64,000 nt of DNA from assembly GCA_041920215.1 (NCBI GenBank), contig JAYRSJ010000003.1, positions 62,001 through 126,000 of the forward strand. The letters run 5' to 3'. The notes below the pieces were generated by a model that saw only the letters and a list, made by a program, of their open reading frames with translations, was not told the DNA's origin and did not search any database. Positions 1 to 8,485 of this stretch are shown piece after piece; the stretch's first letter is position 1, and every line of letters starts with the position of its first letter. The position numbers and the translations under genes are program-made. This stretch comes from JAYRSJ01 sp041920215. Lineage in GTDB: Bacteria > Pseudomonadota > Gammaproteobacteria > Burkholderiales > Burkholderiaceae_C.

Positions 1-522
1 GACGCGGTCGCGCAGGCTCTGGGCCGAGAAGCCGCCGAACACCACCGAATGGGTGGCACCGATGCGGGCGCAGGCCTGCATCGCGGCCACGCCCTCCACC
101 GACATCGGCATATAGATCACGACCCGGTCGCCCTTGCGGACGCCGCGGGCCTTCAGCGCGTTGGCCAGTTGGCTGACCTTGCCCAGCAGCTCACGGTAGG
201 AGACCCGCGTCACCGTGCCGTCGTCGGCCTCGAAGATGATGGCGGTCTTGTCGCCCAGGCCCGCCTCCACATTGCGGTCCAGGCAGTTGTAGGAGACATT
301 GAGCCGGCCGTCCTCGAACCACTTGAAGAACGGCGCCTCGCTGTCATTGAGCACCGTGCTGAACGGCGTCTGCCAGCTGATCAGCTCGCGCGCCTGGCGC
401 GCCCAGAAGCCCTGGTAATCGGCCTCGGCCTCGGCCACCAGGGCCTGGTAACCGGCCATGCCTTTGACATGGGCGCTTGCCTGCCATTCGGCGCTCGGCA
501 GGTACTGCTTGCTCTGAGTCAT
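1..522 (-). CDS. acs: Acetyl-CoA synthetase, N-terminal part (truncated by window edge)
   Basis: The visible 174 residues match the N-terminal region of AMP-forming acetyl-CoA synthetase, which activates acetate to acetyl-CoA in the cytoplasm. The ACAS_N-type stretch (W..PF, then [10 protein letters not shown] and [10 protein letters not shown] at about 50-82) is clear, and the start of the AMP-binding domain follows ([10 protein letters not shown], about 137). The ATG at 522 has a GAGGAG ribosome binding site 8-9 bases upstream. The rest of the gene, including the adenylate-forming motifs and acetylated lysine region, lies outside the window. Propionyl-CoA synthetase is the alternative, but the N-terminal motif fits Acs better. 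The gene is divergent from the next gene. Confidence 0.9.
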   Translation of the reverse strand, partial: MTQSKQYLPSAEWQASAHVKGMAGYQALVAEAEADYQGFWARQARELISWQTPFSTVLNDSEAPFFKWFEDGRLNVSYNCLDRNVEAGLGDKTAIIFEADDGTVTRVSYRELLGKVSQLANALKARGVRKGDRVVIYMPMSVEGVAAMQACARIGATHSVVFGGFSAQSLRDRV

Positions 523-695
523 CGCTTTGTCTCCTCGGGCGAACAAGATCGTGGAAAAACCGTCGCTCGCACTGTGCGTGCTGTCTCTGACGAAGCGCTT
601 ACTCTAACCTTCAGATGCCATCTGCCCCGAGCTTGCCAAGGGCAAACACCCAAGCCCTAGAATCGCGAGCTCCATGCCCGGCCCTGCCTGCTTCC
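523..695. promoter_or_regulatory. Divergent intergenic region between acs and the YqhA-type gene
   Basis: This 173-base spacer must hold the acs promoter and probably that of the rightward gene. Apart from the acs ribosome binding site at its left edge, I see no convincing -35/-10 pair or operator. Confidence 0.35.
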
Positions 696-1319
696 ATGAA
701 CTCCTCCCCCCGTCGTCTGCCCCCGCTGCCCAACCTCATCTTCGCCAGCCGCTGGCTGCAGCTGCCCCTCTACCTGGGACTGATACTGGCGCAATGCGTC
801 TATGTGTTCCAGTTCTGGACCGAACTCGTGCATCTGGTGGAAGCGGCCTTCGGCAACCAGGATGCGCTGGCCATGCTGGTCAAGAGCATCGGCTACAAGG
901 CCACCCCGATCAAGGACGCCGCCGGCGCAGTCATCGGCTATGAACCCATTGCCAAGCTCAATGAAACCATCCTGATGCTGGTGGTGCTGGGCCTGATCGA
1001 CGTCGTGATGATCTCCAATCTGCTGATCATGGTGATCGTCGGCGGCTACGAGACCTTTGTCTCGCGCATGCACCTCGAAGAGCACCCCGACCAGCCCGAA
1101 TGGCTCAGCCATGTCAATGCCTCGGTGCTCAAGGTCAAGCTGGCCACCGCCATCATCGGCATCTCGTCGATTCACCTGCTGAAGACCTTCATCAACGCCG
1201 ACAACTACAGCGAGAAGGTGCTGCTGTGGCAGACGGTGATCCACATCGCCTTCCTGTTCTCGGCGCTGGCGATTGCCGCGGCCGACCGCCTGATGCACCC
1301 CAGCGGCGACAAGCACTGA
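696..1319 (+). CDS. UPF0114 / YqhA family inner-membrane protein
   Basis: A 207-residue membrane protein of the TIGR00645/UPF0114 (YqhA) family, whose biochemical role is not established. Four hydrophobic segments are visible: about 23-45 (LPLYLGLILAQCVYVF), 92-118 (ILMLVVLGLIDVVMISN), 148-166 (ATAIIGISSIHLLKTF) and 181-199 (VIHIAFLFSALAIAAA). The ATG at 696 is chosen because it gives the family's usual short N-terminus; an upstream in-frame ATG at 615 would add 27 low-complexity residues. The antiporter gene begins 4 bases after the stop, so the two are probably cotranscribed. Confidence 0.8.
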   Translation: MNSSPRRLPPLPNLIFASRWLQLPLYLGLILAQCVYVFQFWTELVHLVEAAFGNQDALAMLVKSIGYKATPIKDAAGAVIGYEPIAKLNETILMLVVLGLIDVVMISNLLIMVIVGGYETFVSRMHLEEHPDQPEWLSHVNASVLKVKLATAIIGISSIHLLKTFINADNYSEKVLLWQTVIHIAFLFSALAIAAADRLMHPSGDKH

Positions 1320-1323
1320 GGCC

Positions 1324-2394
1324 ATGGCCAGCGCGGCGCTGCTCCTTGTCGGTCTGGTCCTGCTGGTGGCCGGCGCCGAGTTGCTGGTGCGCGGAGCCGG
1401 CAAGCTGGCCCTGAGCCTGGGCGTCACGCCGCTGGTGGTCGGCCTGACCATCGTGTCGATCGGCACCAGTGCGCCCGAAGTGGCGGTGTCGCTGGGCTCC
1501 GCGCTACAGGGACAGGCCGATCTGGCCCTGGGCAATGTGCTGGGCAGCAATATCTTCAACGTGCTGTTCATCCTGGGCCTGTCGGCCGCGATCCTGCCGC
1601 TCAGCGTCCATGCCCAGATCGTGCGCCAGGAAATCCCGGTGATGATCGGTGCCAGCCTGCTGATGCTGCCCATGATGCTGGACGGCCAGATCAGCCGCCT
1701 CGAGGGCGTATTGATGCTGCTGGCCATGGTGGGCTATACCGTGCACCTGCTGCGCAGTCCCGCGCAGGAAAGCGCCGAGGTGCAGCAGGAGCTGAGCAGC
1801 GAGCTACCACCGGACTCCCGCTGGGACCGCCACTGGAGCGTGCAGCTGCTGCTGATCCTCGGCGGGCTTGCGCTGCTGATCCTGGGCGCCCGCTGGCTGG
1901 TGGAGGCGGCGGTGGAGATCGCCCGCGGCCTGGGCGTCAGCGAACTGGTGATCGGCCTGACCATCGTCGCCGCCGGCACCTCGGCGCCCGAGGTGGCGAC
2001 CTCGGTGATGGCCGCCCTGCGCGGCCAGCGCGACATCGCCATCGGCAATGTGGTGGGCAGCAATATCTTCAACATCCTGGGCTGCCTGGGCCTGGTCGCC
2101 AGCGTGGCGCCGGGCGGCATGCCGGTGGCGGCCGCGGCCCTGAACTTCGACTACTGGGTGATGCTGGCCACCGCCCTGGCCTGCCTGCCGGTGATGCTCA
2201 GCGGCCGCGAGATCGCCCGCTGGGAGGGCGCCGTCTTCCTCGGCTACTACGCGGCCTACTGCGCCTTCCTGATCCTGCGCGCCCAGCAGCACGATGCGCT
2301 GCCGGCCTTCAGCGGCGCGATGCTGAGCTTTGTGCTGCCGCTGACCATCATCGCGCTGGTGGCCTCGCTGATGCGCGGCCGGCGCCCGGGCTGA
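1324..2394 (+). CDS. Calcium/sodium antiporter, CaCA family (YrbG-like)
   Basis: A 356-residue polytopic inner-membrane cation exchanger of the K+-independent Ca2+/Na+ antiporter type. It has the internal duplication expected of CaCA proteins. Alpha-repeat 1 carries GTSAPE (about 47-52) with GNVLGSNIFN (about 70-79), and alpha-repeat 2 carries GTSAPE (about 218-223) with GNVVGSNIFN (about 241-250). The acidic residues in these repeats form the ion-binding site in the family. Predicted helices cover almost the whole length apart from an acidic cytosolic loop around 145-165. Ion specificity cannot be read from the sequence. Confidence 0.9.
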   Translation: MASAALLLVGLVLLVAGAELLVRGAGKLALSLGVTPLVVGLTIVSIGTSAPEVAVSLGSALQGQADLALGNVLGSNIFNVLFILGLSAAILPLSVHAQIVRQEIPVMIGASLLMLPMMLDGQISRLEGVLMLLAMVGYTVHLLRSPAQESAEVQQELSSELPPDSRWDRHWSVQLLLILGGLALLILGARWLVEAAVEIARGLGVSELVIGLTIVAAGTSAPEVATSVMAALRGQRDIAIGNVVGSNIFNILGCLGLVASVAPGGMPVAAAALNFDYWVMLATALACLPVMLSGREIARWEGAVFLGYYAAYCAFLILRAQQHDALPAFSGAMLSFVLPLTIIALVASLMRGRRPG

Positions 2395-2416
2395 ACTCAG
2401 CGCCCCGGCCGGGGCC

Positions 2417-2764
2417 TCAGGCCCGCGGCTGATCCTCGGGCAGCGGGGCCTGCGAGCGCAGGCGCAGATGCAGGGCCGCCTTGGCCAGCAGATTGGCCGA
2501 GACCGGCGCGGTGACGAAGACGAACAGCGTGATCAGCAGCTCGTGCAGCCCATGGTCGCCCTGGGCCCAGTGCAGCAGCAGGCTGGCCAGCAGCACCCCG
2601 CCCACCCCCAGCGTGCTGGCCTTGGTCGGCGCATGCAGGCGCATGAAGAAATCGGCAAAGCGCAGCATGCCAATCGCGCCGATCAGCGCGAACAGCCCGC
2701 CGATGAACAGCAGCGCCGCGATCAGCGCCTGAACCACCCAGTGCAAGTCCTGCATGCCATTCAC
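2417..2764 (-). CDS. phaG: Monovalent cation/H+ antiporter subunit G
   Basis: A 115-residue MrpG/PhaG-type subunit with three hydrophobic helices (about 10-32, 41-62, 66-90) and the family's MLRFADFFMRLHAPTKASTL stretch after the first helix. It is the last gene of the six-gene Mrp/Pha operon, whose products assemble into one multisubunit Na+ or K+/H+ antiporter in the inner membrane. The GTG at 2764 overlaps the phaF stop by four bases (GTGA), like the other junctions here. An ATG three codons later (2755) is the alternative start. Confidence 0.9.
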   Translation of the reverse strand: MNGMQDLHWVVQALIAALLFIGGLFALIGAIGMLRFADFFMRLHAPTKASTLGVGGVLLASLLLHWAQGDHGLHELLITLFVFVTAPVSANLLAKAALHLRLRSQAPLPEDQPRA

Positions 2765-3051
2765 TCCATCACATCACCGCGACTCAGATAGCGCGCCAGC
2801 GCCACCGTCGAAGCAAAACCCAGCAGCGCGATGATCAGCGCCGCCTCGAACAGCAGATCCATCTGCCAGCGCATGCCCAGCAGGATGACCAGGGCCAGCG
2901 CATTGATGTACATGGTGTCCAGCGCCAGCACCCGGTCGGGCAGCTCGGGGCCGCGCAGCAGGCGCCAGCCGCACAGCAGCAGGGCCAGGCCCACCGCGCC
3001 GGTGGCGAAGTCCAGCGCCCAGCCCAGCAGGTTCATTGGGGTCTCACTCAT
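2761..3051 (-). CDS. phaF: Monovalent cation/H+ antiporter subunit F
   Basis: A 96-residue MrpF/PhaF-type membrane subunit with three helices and the family signature RVLALDTMYINALAL (about 40-54), followed by ALIIALLGFASTVALARYL. It overlaps phaE by ATGA and phaG by GTGA, which implies translational coupling and fixed stoichiometry within the antiporter complex. It has no independent catalytic role; in the family it is a small structural subunit needed for complex function. Confidence 0.9.
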   Translation of the reverse strand: MSETPMNLLGWALDFATGAVGLALLLCGWRLLRGPELPDRVLALDTMYINALALVILLGMRWQMDLLFEAALIIALLGFASTVALARYLSRGDVME

Positions 3052-3566
3052 TCGAAGATCTCCAGCAGCGGCTGCTCGTAGCGCGCCTTGATCTGTGCAG
3101 CCAAGGCCGGCGCATCGGCGCAATCCAACGCATGCACCAGGATCTCGCCCGCTGCCTCGTCGACCACGCAGGACACCGTGCCCGGCGTGGTGGTGATGAT
3201 GGTGGCCAGCAGCGTGATCGCGCCGGGCTGCTGCAGCGCCAGCGGCACCCGCACCCAGGCCGGCTGCGGGCGCGCGCTGGGCGACAGCACCAGGCGCGCC
3301 ACCGTCAGATTCGACAGCACGATGTCCCACAGCACGATGAAGACAAAGCGCAGCGCCAGGCCCAGCCGCCGCGGCCGCAGTGCCGGCCCCAGAAAGCCCT
3401 GCACCAGGCGCGGCAGCAGCAGCCCCAGCAGCGCCGCGCTGAGCAGATGCGCCGGGGCCAGGCTGCGCTGCAGCAGCAGCCACACCAGGGCCAGCAGCAG
3501 CGACAGCACCGGATGCGCCAGCCAGCCGGCCGGCGCCTGCCGATGCGCGGGTTTCTTTTTCACCAT
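3048..3566 (-). CDS. phaE: Na+/H+ antiporter subunit E
   Basis: A 172-residue MrpE/PhaE-type subunit. An arginine/lysine-rich N-terminus is followed by hydrophobic segments at about 17-55, then a soluble C-terminal half with the typical ITLLATIITTTPGTVSCVVD segment (about 120-139). The ATG at 3566 is the conservative start. A TTG at 3572 would overlap the phaD stop as TTGA, matching the coupled style of this operon, so the true start could be two codons earlier. It lies between phaD and phaF in the standard order. Confidence 0.9.
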   Translation of the reverse strand: MVKKKPAHRQAPAGWLAHPVLSLLLALVWLLLQRSLAPAHLLSAALLGLLLPRLVQGFLGPALRPRRLGLALRFVFIVLWDIVLSNLTVARLVLSPSARPQPAWVRVPLALQQPGAITLLATIITTTPGTVSCVVDEAAGEILVHALDCADAPALAAQIKARYEQPLLEIFE

Positions 3567-3568
3567 GC

Positions 3569-5215
3569 TCAATGCCCTTCCGATACGGCACCCTTGCCCA
3601 CGCCGGCCGGCAGCCGGCCGTCATAGGGCCGGGTGCTGCGCGCCGCCGCGCCGCCCTGCTCGGCCAGCACCGCCTCGGCATAGGCGGCGCGGTCCTGCAG
3701 CTGCAACGCGGCCGCCTCGGTATAGCGCTGTATCGGCGCTGCGGCCACGCTCATCAGCACGCTGGCCAGCAGCAGCGCGCCGGTCGCGCCCAGCAGCTTG
3801 AGGCTGCCGCCGGAACCGCCCGACCCCTGCTGCGCGGGCAGATCGCTGCGCACATGCCAGAACAGAATACTGCCGGCACGCGCCAGGCCCACCAGGGTCA
3901 GAAAGCCCACGCCCAGCACCACCGCCCAGACCGCCACCGCCCAGCCATGCGCGCTGGCCGCCTCCAGCAGCATCAGCTTGCCGATGAAGCCCGGCAGCGG
4001 CGGCAGACCGGCGGTCGAGGCCGCGGCCAGCAGCAGCATCAGGCCCAGCAGCGTCGGCTGGGCCACCGGCGAGGCCGGCACCAGCTGGCCGGCGGCATCG
4101 CCGCGCTGGGCCGCTACCAGCTCGGCCAGCAGGAACAGTGCGGCGATCACCAGCGTGCTGTTGAGCATGTAGTAGAGCGCCGCCCCCCAGGCCGCGCTGC
4201 CGAACAGGCCTATGCCCGCCAGCACCGTGCCCACCGAGGCGACCGTCAGCCAGGCCACCAGCCGCGCCAGCGTGCGGGCCGCCAGCGCACCCAGCACGCC
4301 GATCACGCTGGTCGCCAGCGCCAGCGGCAGCAGCACCGGGGCCGCCGTCAGCGCACTGGGCCCGGCCTCGGCGCCGAACACCACGCCATGCACCCGCAGG
4401 ATCGCGTAGACCCCCACCTTGGTCATGATGGCGAACAGCGCCGCCACCGGCGCGCTGGCCGCTGCATAGGTGTTGGGTAGCCACATGGCCATGGGCATCA
4501 GCGCCGCCTTGAAGCCGAACACCACCAGCAACAGCAGCGCCCCGACCTGCAGTACCGCCGCATCGGGGGCCGCCGCCTCGCGCACGCGCAGCGCCAGATC
4601 GGCCAGGTTCAGCGTTCCGGTCTTCGCATAGATCAGCGCCACGCCGATCAGGAATAGCGCCGAGGCCAGCAGGTTCAGCACCACATAGTGCAGACCCGCC
4701 TTGAAACGCGCGCCGCCCTGCCCATGCACCATCAGCACATAGCTGGCGATCAGCAGCACCTCGAAGAACACGAAGAGATTGAACAGATCGCCGGTGACGA
4801 AAGCGCCGGCCAGCCCCATCAGCTGGAACTGGAACAAGGCATGGAAGTAGCGGCCATGGGCATCCCAGCCACCGCTGGCATACCACAGCACCGGCAGCGC
4901 CACGCAGGACGAGAGCAGCAGCATCAGCGCCCCCAGCCGGTCCACCAGCACCATGATGCCGAAGGGCGCGGGCCAGTCACCGACCCGGTAGGCGATCAGC
5001 TCGCCGCTCGCGGCCCGCTGCAGCAGCAGCCCCGCGATCAGCAGGCCCAGGCCCGCCGAGCCCAGCGCCAGGCGCCGCGCCCACAACAGCTTGCGGTGAC
5101 CATGGCCGCCATGGGCCTCGCCGCCATGGTCGCCGATCAGCAGCAGCAAGAGCGCGGTCAGCGCCGGCAGCAGCACCGGCAGGATGGGCAGATGGTCGTT
5201 GAGCCAGCCGCTCAT
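3569..5215 (-). CDS. phaD: Monovalent cation/H+ antiporter subunit D
   Basis: A 548-residue MrpD/PhaD protein of the complex I NuoL/M/N-related proton-translocating family. It has around 14 predicted helices, with the conserved stretch FVTGDLFNLFVFFEVLLIAS (about 137-156) and a central region containing ALMPMAMWLPNTYAAASAPV (about 240-259). PhaD and PhaA are thought to carry the ion path of the complex. The ATG at 5215 overlaps the phaC stop (ATGA). The C-terminal 70 residues are a less conserved soluble tail. Confidence 0.93.
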   Translation of the reverse strand: MSGWLNDHLPILPVLLPALTALLLLLIGDHGGEAHGGHGHRKLLWARRLALGSAGLGLLIAGLLLQRAASGELIAYRVGDWPAPFGIMVLVDRLGALMLLLSSCVALPVLWYASGGWDAHGRYFHALFQFQLMGLAGAFVTGDLFNLFVFFEVLLIASYVLMVHGQGGARFKAGLHYVVLNLLASALFLIGVALIYAKTGTLNLADLALRVREAAAPDAAVLQVGALLLLVVFGFKAALMPMAMWLPNTYAAASAPVAALFAIMTKVGVYAILRVHGVVFGAEAGPSALTAAPVLLPLALATSVIGVLGALAARTLARLVAWLTVASVGTVLAGIGLFGSAAWGAALYYMLNSTLVIAALFLLAELVAAQRGDAAGQLVPASPVAQPTLLGLMLLLAAASTAGLPPLPGFIGKLMLLEAASAHGWAVAVWAVVLGVGFLTLVGLARAGSILFWHVRSDLPAQQGSGGSGGSLKLLGATGALLLASVLMSVAAAPIQRYTEAAALQLQDRAAYAEAVLAEQGGAAARSTRPYDGRLPAGVGKGAVSEGH

Positions 5216-5562
5216 GGTCGCGCCTCGTCCGGCTCGGCGCCATCCACATGGTCGCTGCCGTTGTCGGCCCGGCTGCGCAGCGCCAGCTCGATGACGAAGC
5301 CGGTGGTGGCAAAGCCGATCACGATGGCCGTCAACACCAGGGCCTGCGGCAGCGGGTCGGCGACCGCCCTGCCCGGCTGCAGAATGGGCGGCGCCGCCGA
5401 CCAGAGCCGGCCCATCGCGAAGATGAAGACATTGACCGCATAGCCCAACAACGACAGGCCCAGCACCACGGTGAAGCTGCGGCCGCGCAGCAGCAGGTAC
5501 AGGCCGCAGGCGGTGACCAGGCCAATGCCGCTGGCCAGCAGGAACTCCATCGAGATCATCAT
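5212..5562 (-). CDS. phaC: Na+/H+ antiporter subunit C
   Basis: A 116-residue MrpC/PhaC subunit, homologous to NuoK of complex I. It has three helices, the central motif FTVVLGLSLLGYAVNVFIFA (about 30-49), and the TGFVIELALRSR segment near the C-terminus. It is coupled by ATGA overlap to phaAB upstream and phaD downstream. Three clustered ATG codons at the 5' end (5562, 5559, 5550) leave the start uncertain by four residues. The symbol should not be confused with the unrelated polyhydroxyalkanoate synthase phaC. Confidence 0.92.
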   Translation of the reverse strand: MMISMEFLLASGIGLVTACGLYLLLRGRSFTVVLGLSLLGYAVNVFIFAMGRLWSAAPPILQPGRAVADPLPQALVLTAIVIGFATTGFVIELALRSRADNGSDHVDGAEPDEARP

Positions 5563-8372
5563 GCCCTAGCCCCTTCCTTGCTCGCCGAACCCAGCACGGA
5601 CAGCATCAGCATCGTCGCCCCCACCACGGTGATATAGACCCCCAGATCGAACAGCGCGGCGCTGGCCAGCGGCAGCTCGCCCAGCAGGGGCACGCTGGGA
5701 TGGCCATGGGCGCTGGTCAGGAAGGGCTTGCCGAACAGCCAGGCGCCCGCGCCGGTTAGCCAGGCGATGCCCAGGCCCAGGCCTATCCAGCGCACATAGC
5801 GCCGGCCGGCGCCGGCCCGCAGCAGGGCCTCGACGCGCTGCTGGCCCTGGGCCATGTACTGCAGCACCAGGGCCACGCCGGTGATCAGGCCGGCGATGAA
5901 GCCGCCGCCCGGCAGGTTGTGGCCGCGCCAGAAGATATAGGCCGAGACCAGCAGCGCCAGCGGCAGCACCAGACGGGCCACCACCCGCAGCATCAGCGGC
6001 TGACGCGCGAAGCTCCAGGGCCGCCCGGCCGGGTCCAGTGCCGGCTTGCGCACCCGCAGGCCGTCCAGCAGGGCCAGCACGCCGACCGCGGCGATGCCCA
6101 GCACGGTGATCTCGCCGAAGGTGTCGTAGCCGCGGAAGTCCACCAGGATCACATTGACCGCATTCGTGCCGCCGCCCAGCGGCAGCGAGTTCTGCAGAAA
6201 GTACCAGGCGATCGAATCATGGTCGCGGGTCAGCATCAGCCAGGCCAACCAGGCCACGCCGCCGCCACCGGCCAGCGCGATCAGCGCATCGCGCCCGCGC
6301 CGCAGCGCCGAGCTCTCCACCGGGCTGCTCTGCGGCAGCAGGGCCAGGCCCATCAGCAGCAGCGCGGTGGACACCACATCGACCGAGAGCTGAGTCAGCG
6401 CCAGGTCCGGCGCCGACAGGCCCAGAAAAGCCAGCGAGCACAGCAGGCCAATGCCGCCGGCCAGTATCACCGCCACGAAACGCTGGCGCTGCAGCGCCAG
6501 CAGGGCCAGCACCAGCGCGAGCAGCAGCAGCCACAGGCCGATGGCCAGCGGCGGTGCCGGCATCAGCGGGCGCGCGCCGGCCACCAGGCCCTCGGACTGC
6601 AGCAGCGGCCAGGCCGCCAGCGCCAGCGCCAGCAGCAGCATCCAGGCCGCATAGCGTTGCAGCGAGCCGTTCTCCAGCGCCGCGGTGCAGCGGCCGGCCG
6701 TACCGATCAGGCGATCGATCAGGGTCTCGAACACCGCCTTGCCGCTGAAGCGGCCAGGTTCGTGGCGGTGCAGCCGCCCGCGCGCCTGTAGCGCCAGATA
6801 GAGCAGCGCACCACCGCCGACCGCGAGCGCGCTCATCAGCAGCGGCAGGTTCAACCCATGCCACAGCCCCAGCGAAAAGGCCGGGGCGGGCGCGCCCAGC
6901 ATGCTGGAGGCGGCCAGTTGCACCAGCGGCCCGGCGATCGCCATGGGCGCCAGGCCCACCGCGATGCAGACCAGCACCAGCAACAGCACCGGCGCCTTCA
7001 TGCCCCAGGGCGGCTCGTGCGGATGCGGCTGCGGCAGATCGCGCGGCGCGCCGTTGAAGAAGGTGTCGTGCACCAGGCGCAGCGAGTAGGCCATCGAGCA
7101 CAGCCCGCCCAGCGTGGCCAGCACCGCGATCGCCCAGGACTGGCTGCCCCAGAAGCCGGCACCCAGGGCCTGCTCCAGCATCATCTCCTTGGAGATGAAG
7201 CCGTTGAAGGGCGGCAGGCCGGCCATCGCGGCCGAGGCGATCAGGGCCAGGCTGCCGACCCAGGGCATCAGGCCGTACAGCCCGCCCAGGCGCCGCATAT
7301 CGCGGCTGCCGGTCTCATGGTCCACGATGCCGGCGCTCATGAACAGCGCGGCCTTGAAGCTGGCATGGTTAAGGATATGAAACACCGCCACCACCGCCGA
7401 CAGCGGACTGGCCAGGCCGATCAGGAAGGTGATGAAGCCCAGATGGCTGATCGTCGAATAGGCCAGCAGCCCCTTCAGATCGTGCTTGAAGATCGCGACG
7501 AAGGCGGCGAACACCATCGTCAGCAGGCCCACCGTGGCCACCACGGTCTCGAACAGGCCCGGCCCGCCGATCACCGGATAGAGCCGCATCATCAGGAACA
7601 GCCCAGCCTTGACCATGGTCGCCGAGTGCAGATAGGCCGAGACCGGCGTGGGCGCGGCCATGGCCTGCGGCAGCCAGAAATGGAAGGGCAGCTGCGCGCT
7701 CTTGCTGAAGCAGCCCAGCAGGATCAGGCCCAGGGCCAGCGGATAGCGGGGGTCGGCCTGCACCCGTGCGCCCTGCTCCAGCATCTGCGAGAGCTCGTAA
7801 GTGCCGGCGATCTGACCCAGCACGATCACGCCGGCCAGCAGGGCCAGGCCGCCGCCACCGGTCACCGCCAGCGCCATGCGTGCGCCGCTGCGCGCCTCCT
7901 CCTTGTGACCCCAGTAGCCCACCAGCAGGAAGGAGGAGATGCTGGTCAGCTCCCAGAACACCACCAGCAGCAGCAGATTGTCCGACAGCGCGATGCCCAG
8001 CATCGCCGCCATGAACAGCATCAGCAGGCTGAAGAACTTGCCGGCCGGATCCTCGGCATGCAGATAGAAGGCCGCATACAGCACGATCAGCAGGCCGATG
8101 CCGCTGATCAGCGCGGCGAACAGCCAGGCCAGGCCGTCGAGCCTGAAGCCGATATTGAGGCCTATCGCCGGCACCCAGTCGGCCCGGGCCAGCAAGACCT
8201 GACCCGCAAACACCTGAGGCGCCGCGTACAGCAGCAGGCCCAGCACCGCCGCGGTGACCGCGCCAGCGGCCAGGGCCGGCGCCTGGCGCCAGGCCAGGCT
8301 GCGGCCCAGCCAGAAACACAGGCCGCAGCCCAGCAAGAGGGGGAGAAGCACAACCGTGGCAAGCAGGGTCAT
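5559..8372 (-). CDS. phaAB: Fused monovalent cation/H+ antiporter subunits A and B
   Basis: A 937-residue fusion of MrpA (NuoL-like, about 1-770) with an MrpB domain at the C-terminus. The MrpA part shows the complex-I-like core, including SNLLLLVVFWELTSISSFLL-type sequence near 130 and SAQLPFHFWLPQAMAAPTPV (about 229-248). The MrpB part shows RGHNLPGGGFIAGLITG at about 812-828. A fused A-B subunit defines group 2 Mrp systems, in which six rather than seven genes encode the complex. The ATG at 8372 is preceded by AAGGA 5-6 bases upstream. It heads the operon phaAB-C-D-E-F-G, which probably serves pH and Na+/K+ homeostasis. Confidence 0.93.
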   Translation of the reverse strand: MTLLATVVLLPLLLGCGLCFWLGRSLAWRQAPALAAGAVTAAVLGLLLYAAPQVFAGQVLLARADWVPAIGLNIGFRLDGLAWLFAALISGIGLLIVLYAAFYLHAEDPAGKFFSLLMLFMAAMLGIALSDNLLLLVVFWELTSISSFLLVGYWGHKEEARSGARMALAVTGGGGLALLAGVIVLGQIAGTYELSQMLEQGARVQADPRYPLALGLILLGCFSKSAQLPFHFWLPQAMAAPTPVSAYLHSATMVKAGLFLMMRLYPVIGGPGLFETVVATVGLLTMVFAAFVAIFKHDLKGLLAYSTISHLGFITFLIGLASPLSAVVAVFHILNHASFKAALFMSAGIVDHETGSRDMRRLGGLYGLMPWVGSLALIASAAMAGLPPFNGFISKEMMLEQALGAGFWGSQSWAIAVLATLGGLCSMAYSLRLVHDTFFNGAPRDLPQPHPHEPPWGMKAPVLLLVLVCIAVGLAPMAIAGPLVQLAASSMLGAPAPAFSLGLWHGLNLPLLMSALAVGGGALLYLALQARGRLHRHEPGRFSGKAVFETLIDRLIGTAGRCTAALENGSLQRYAAWMLLLALALAAWPLLQSEGLVAGARPLMPAPPLAIGLWLLLLALVLALLALQRQRFVAVILAGGIGLLCSLAFLGLSAPDLALTQLSVDVVSTALLLMGLALLPQSSPVESSALRRGRDALIALAGGGGVAWLAWLMLTRDHDSIAWYFLQNSLPLGGGTNAVNVILVDFRGYDTFGEITVLGIAAVGVLALLDGLRVRKPALDPAGRPWSFARQPLMLRVVARLVLPLALLVSAYIFWRGHNLPGGGFIAGLITGVALVLQYMAQGQQRVEALLRAGAGRRYVRWIGLGLGIAWLTGAGAWLFGKPFLTSAHGHPSVPLLGELPLASAALFDLGVYITVVGATMLMLSVLGSASKEGARA

Positions 8373-8485
8373 CGAGTCCTTGTCTCAGTGTGAAAGCAAG
8401 CTGGAGGCAAGCGGCTGGTGAAGCTGCCGCCCGGTGGGCGACGGCGCGGATTGTAGGGCGGGCTTCGCTTATGCTCGCCGGCAGC

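Noticed and set aside
615..695. Upstream in-frame start for the YqhA-type protein
   Set aside because: The extra 27 residues are low-complexity and unlike the family, and the ATG at 696 gives the normal length.
2402..2415. GCCCCGGCCGGGGC palindrome between the antiporter gene and phaG
   Set aside because: There is no T tract on either side. A self-complementary GC block this short is expected by chance here, so it is not called a terminator.
6858..8393. 511-codon open frame opposite phaAB
   Set aside because: Its composition is glutamine/histidine/arginine-rich, as expected from the reverse strand of a high-GC membrane protein gene, and phaAB is certain.
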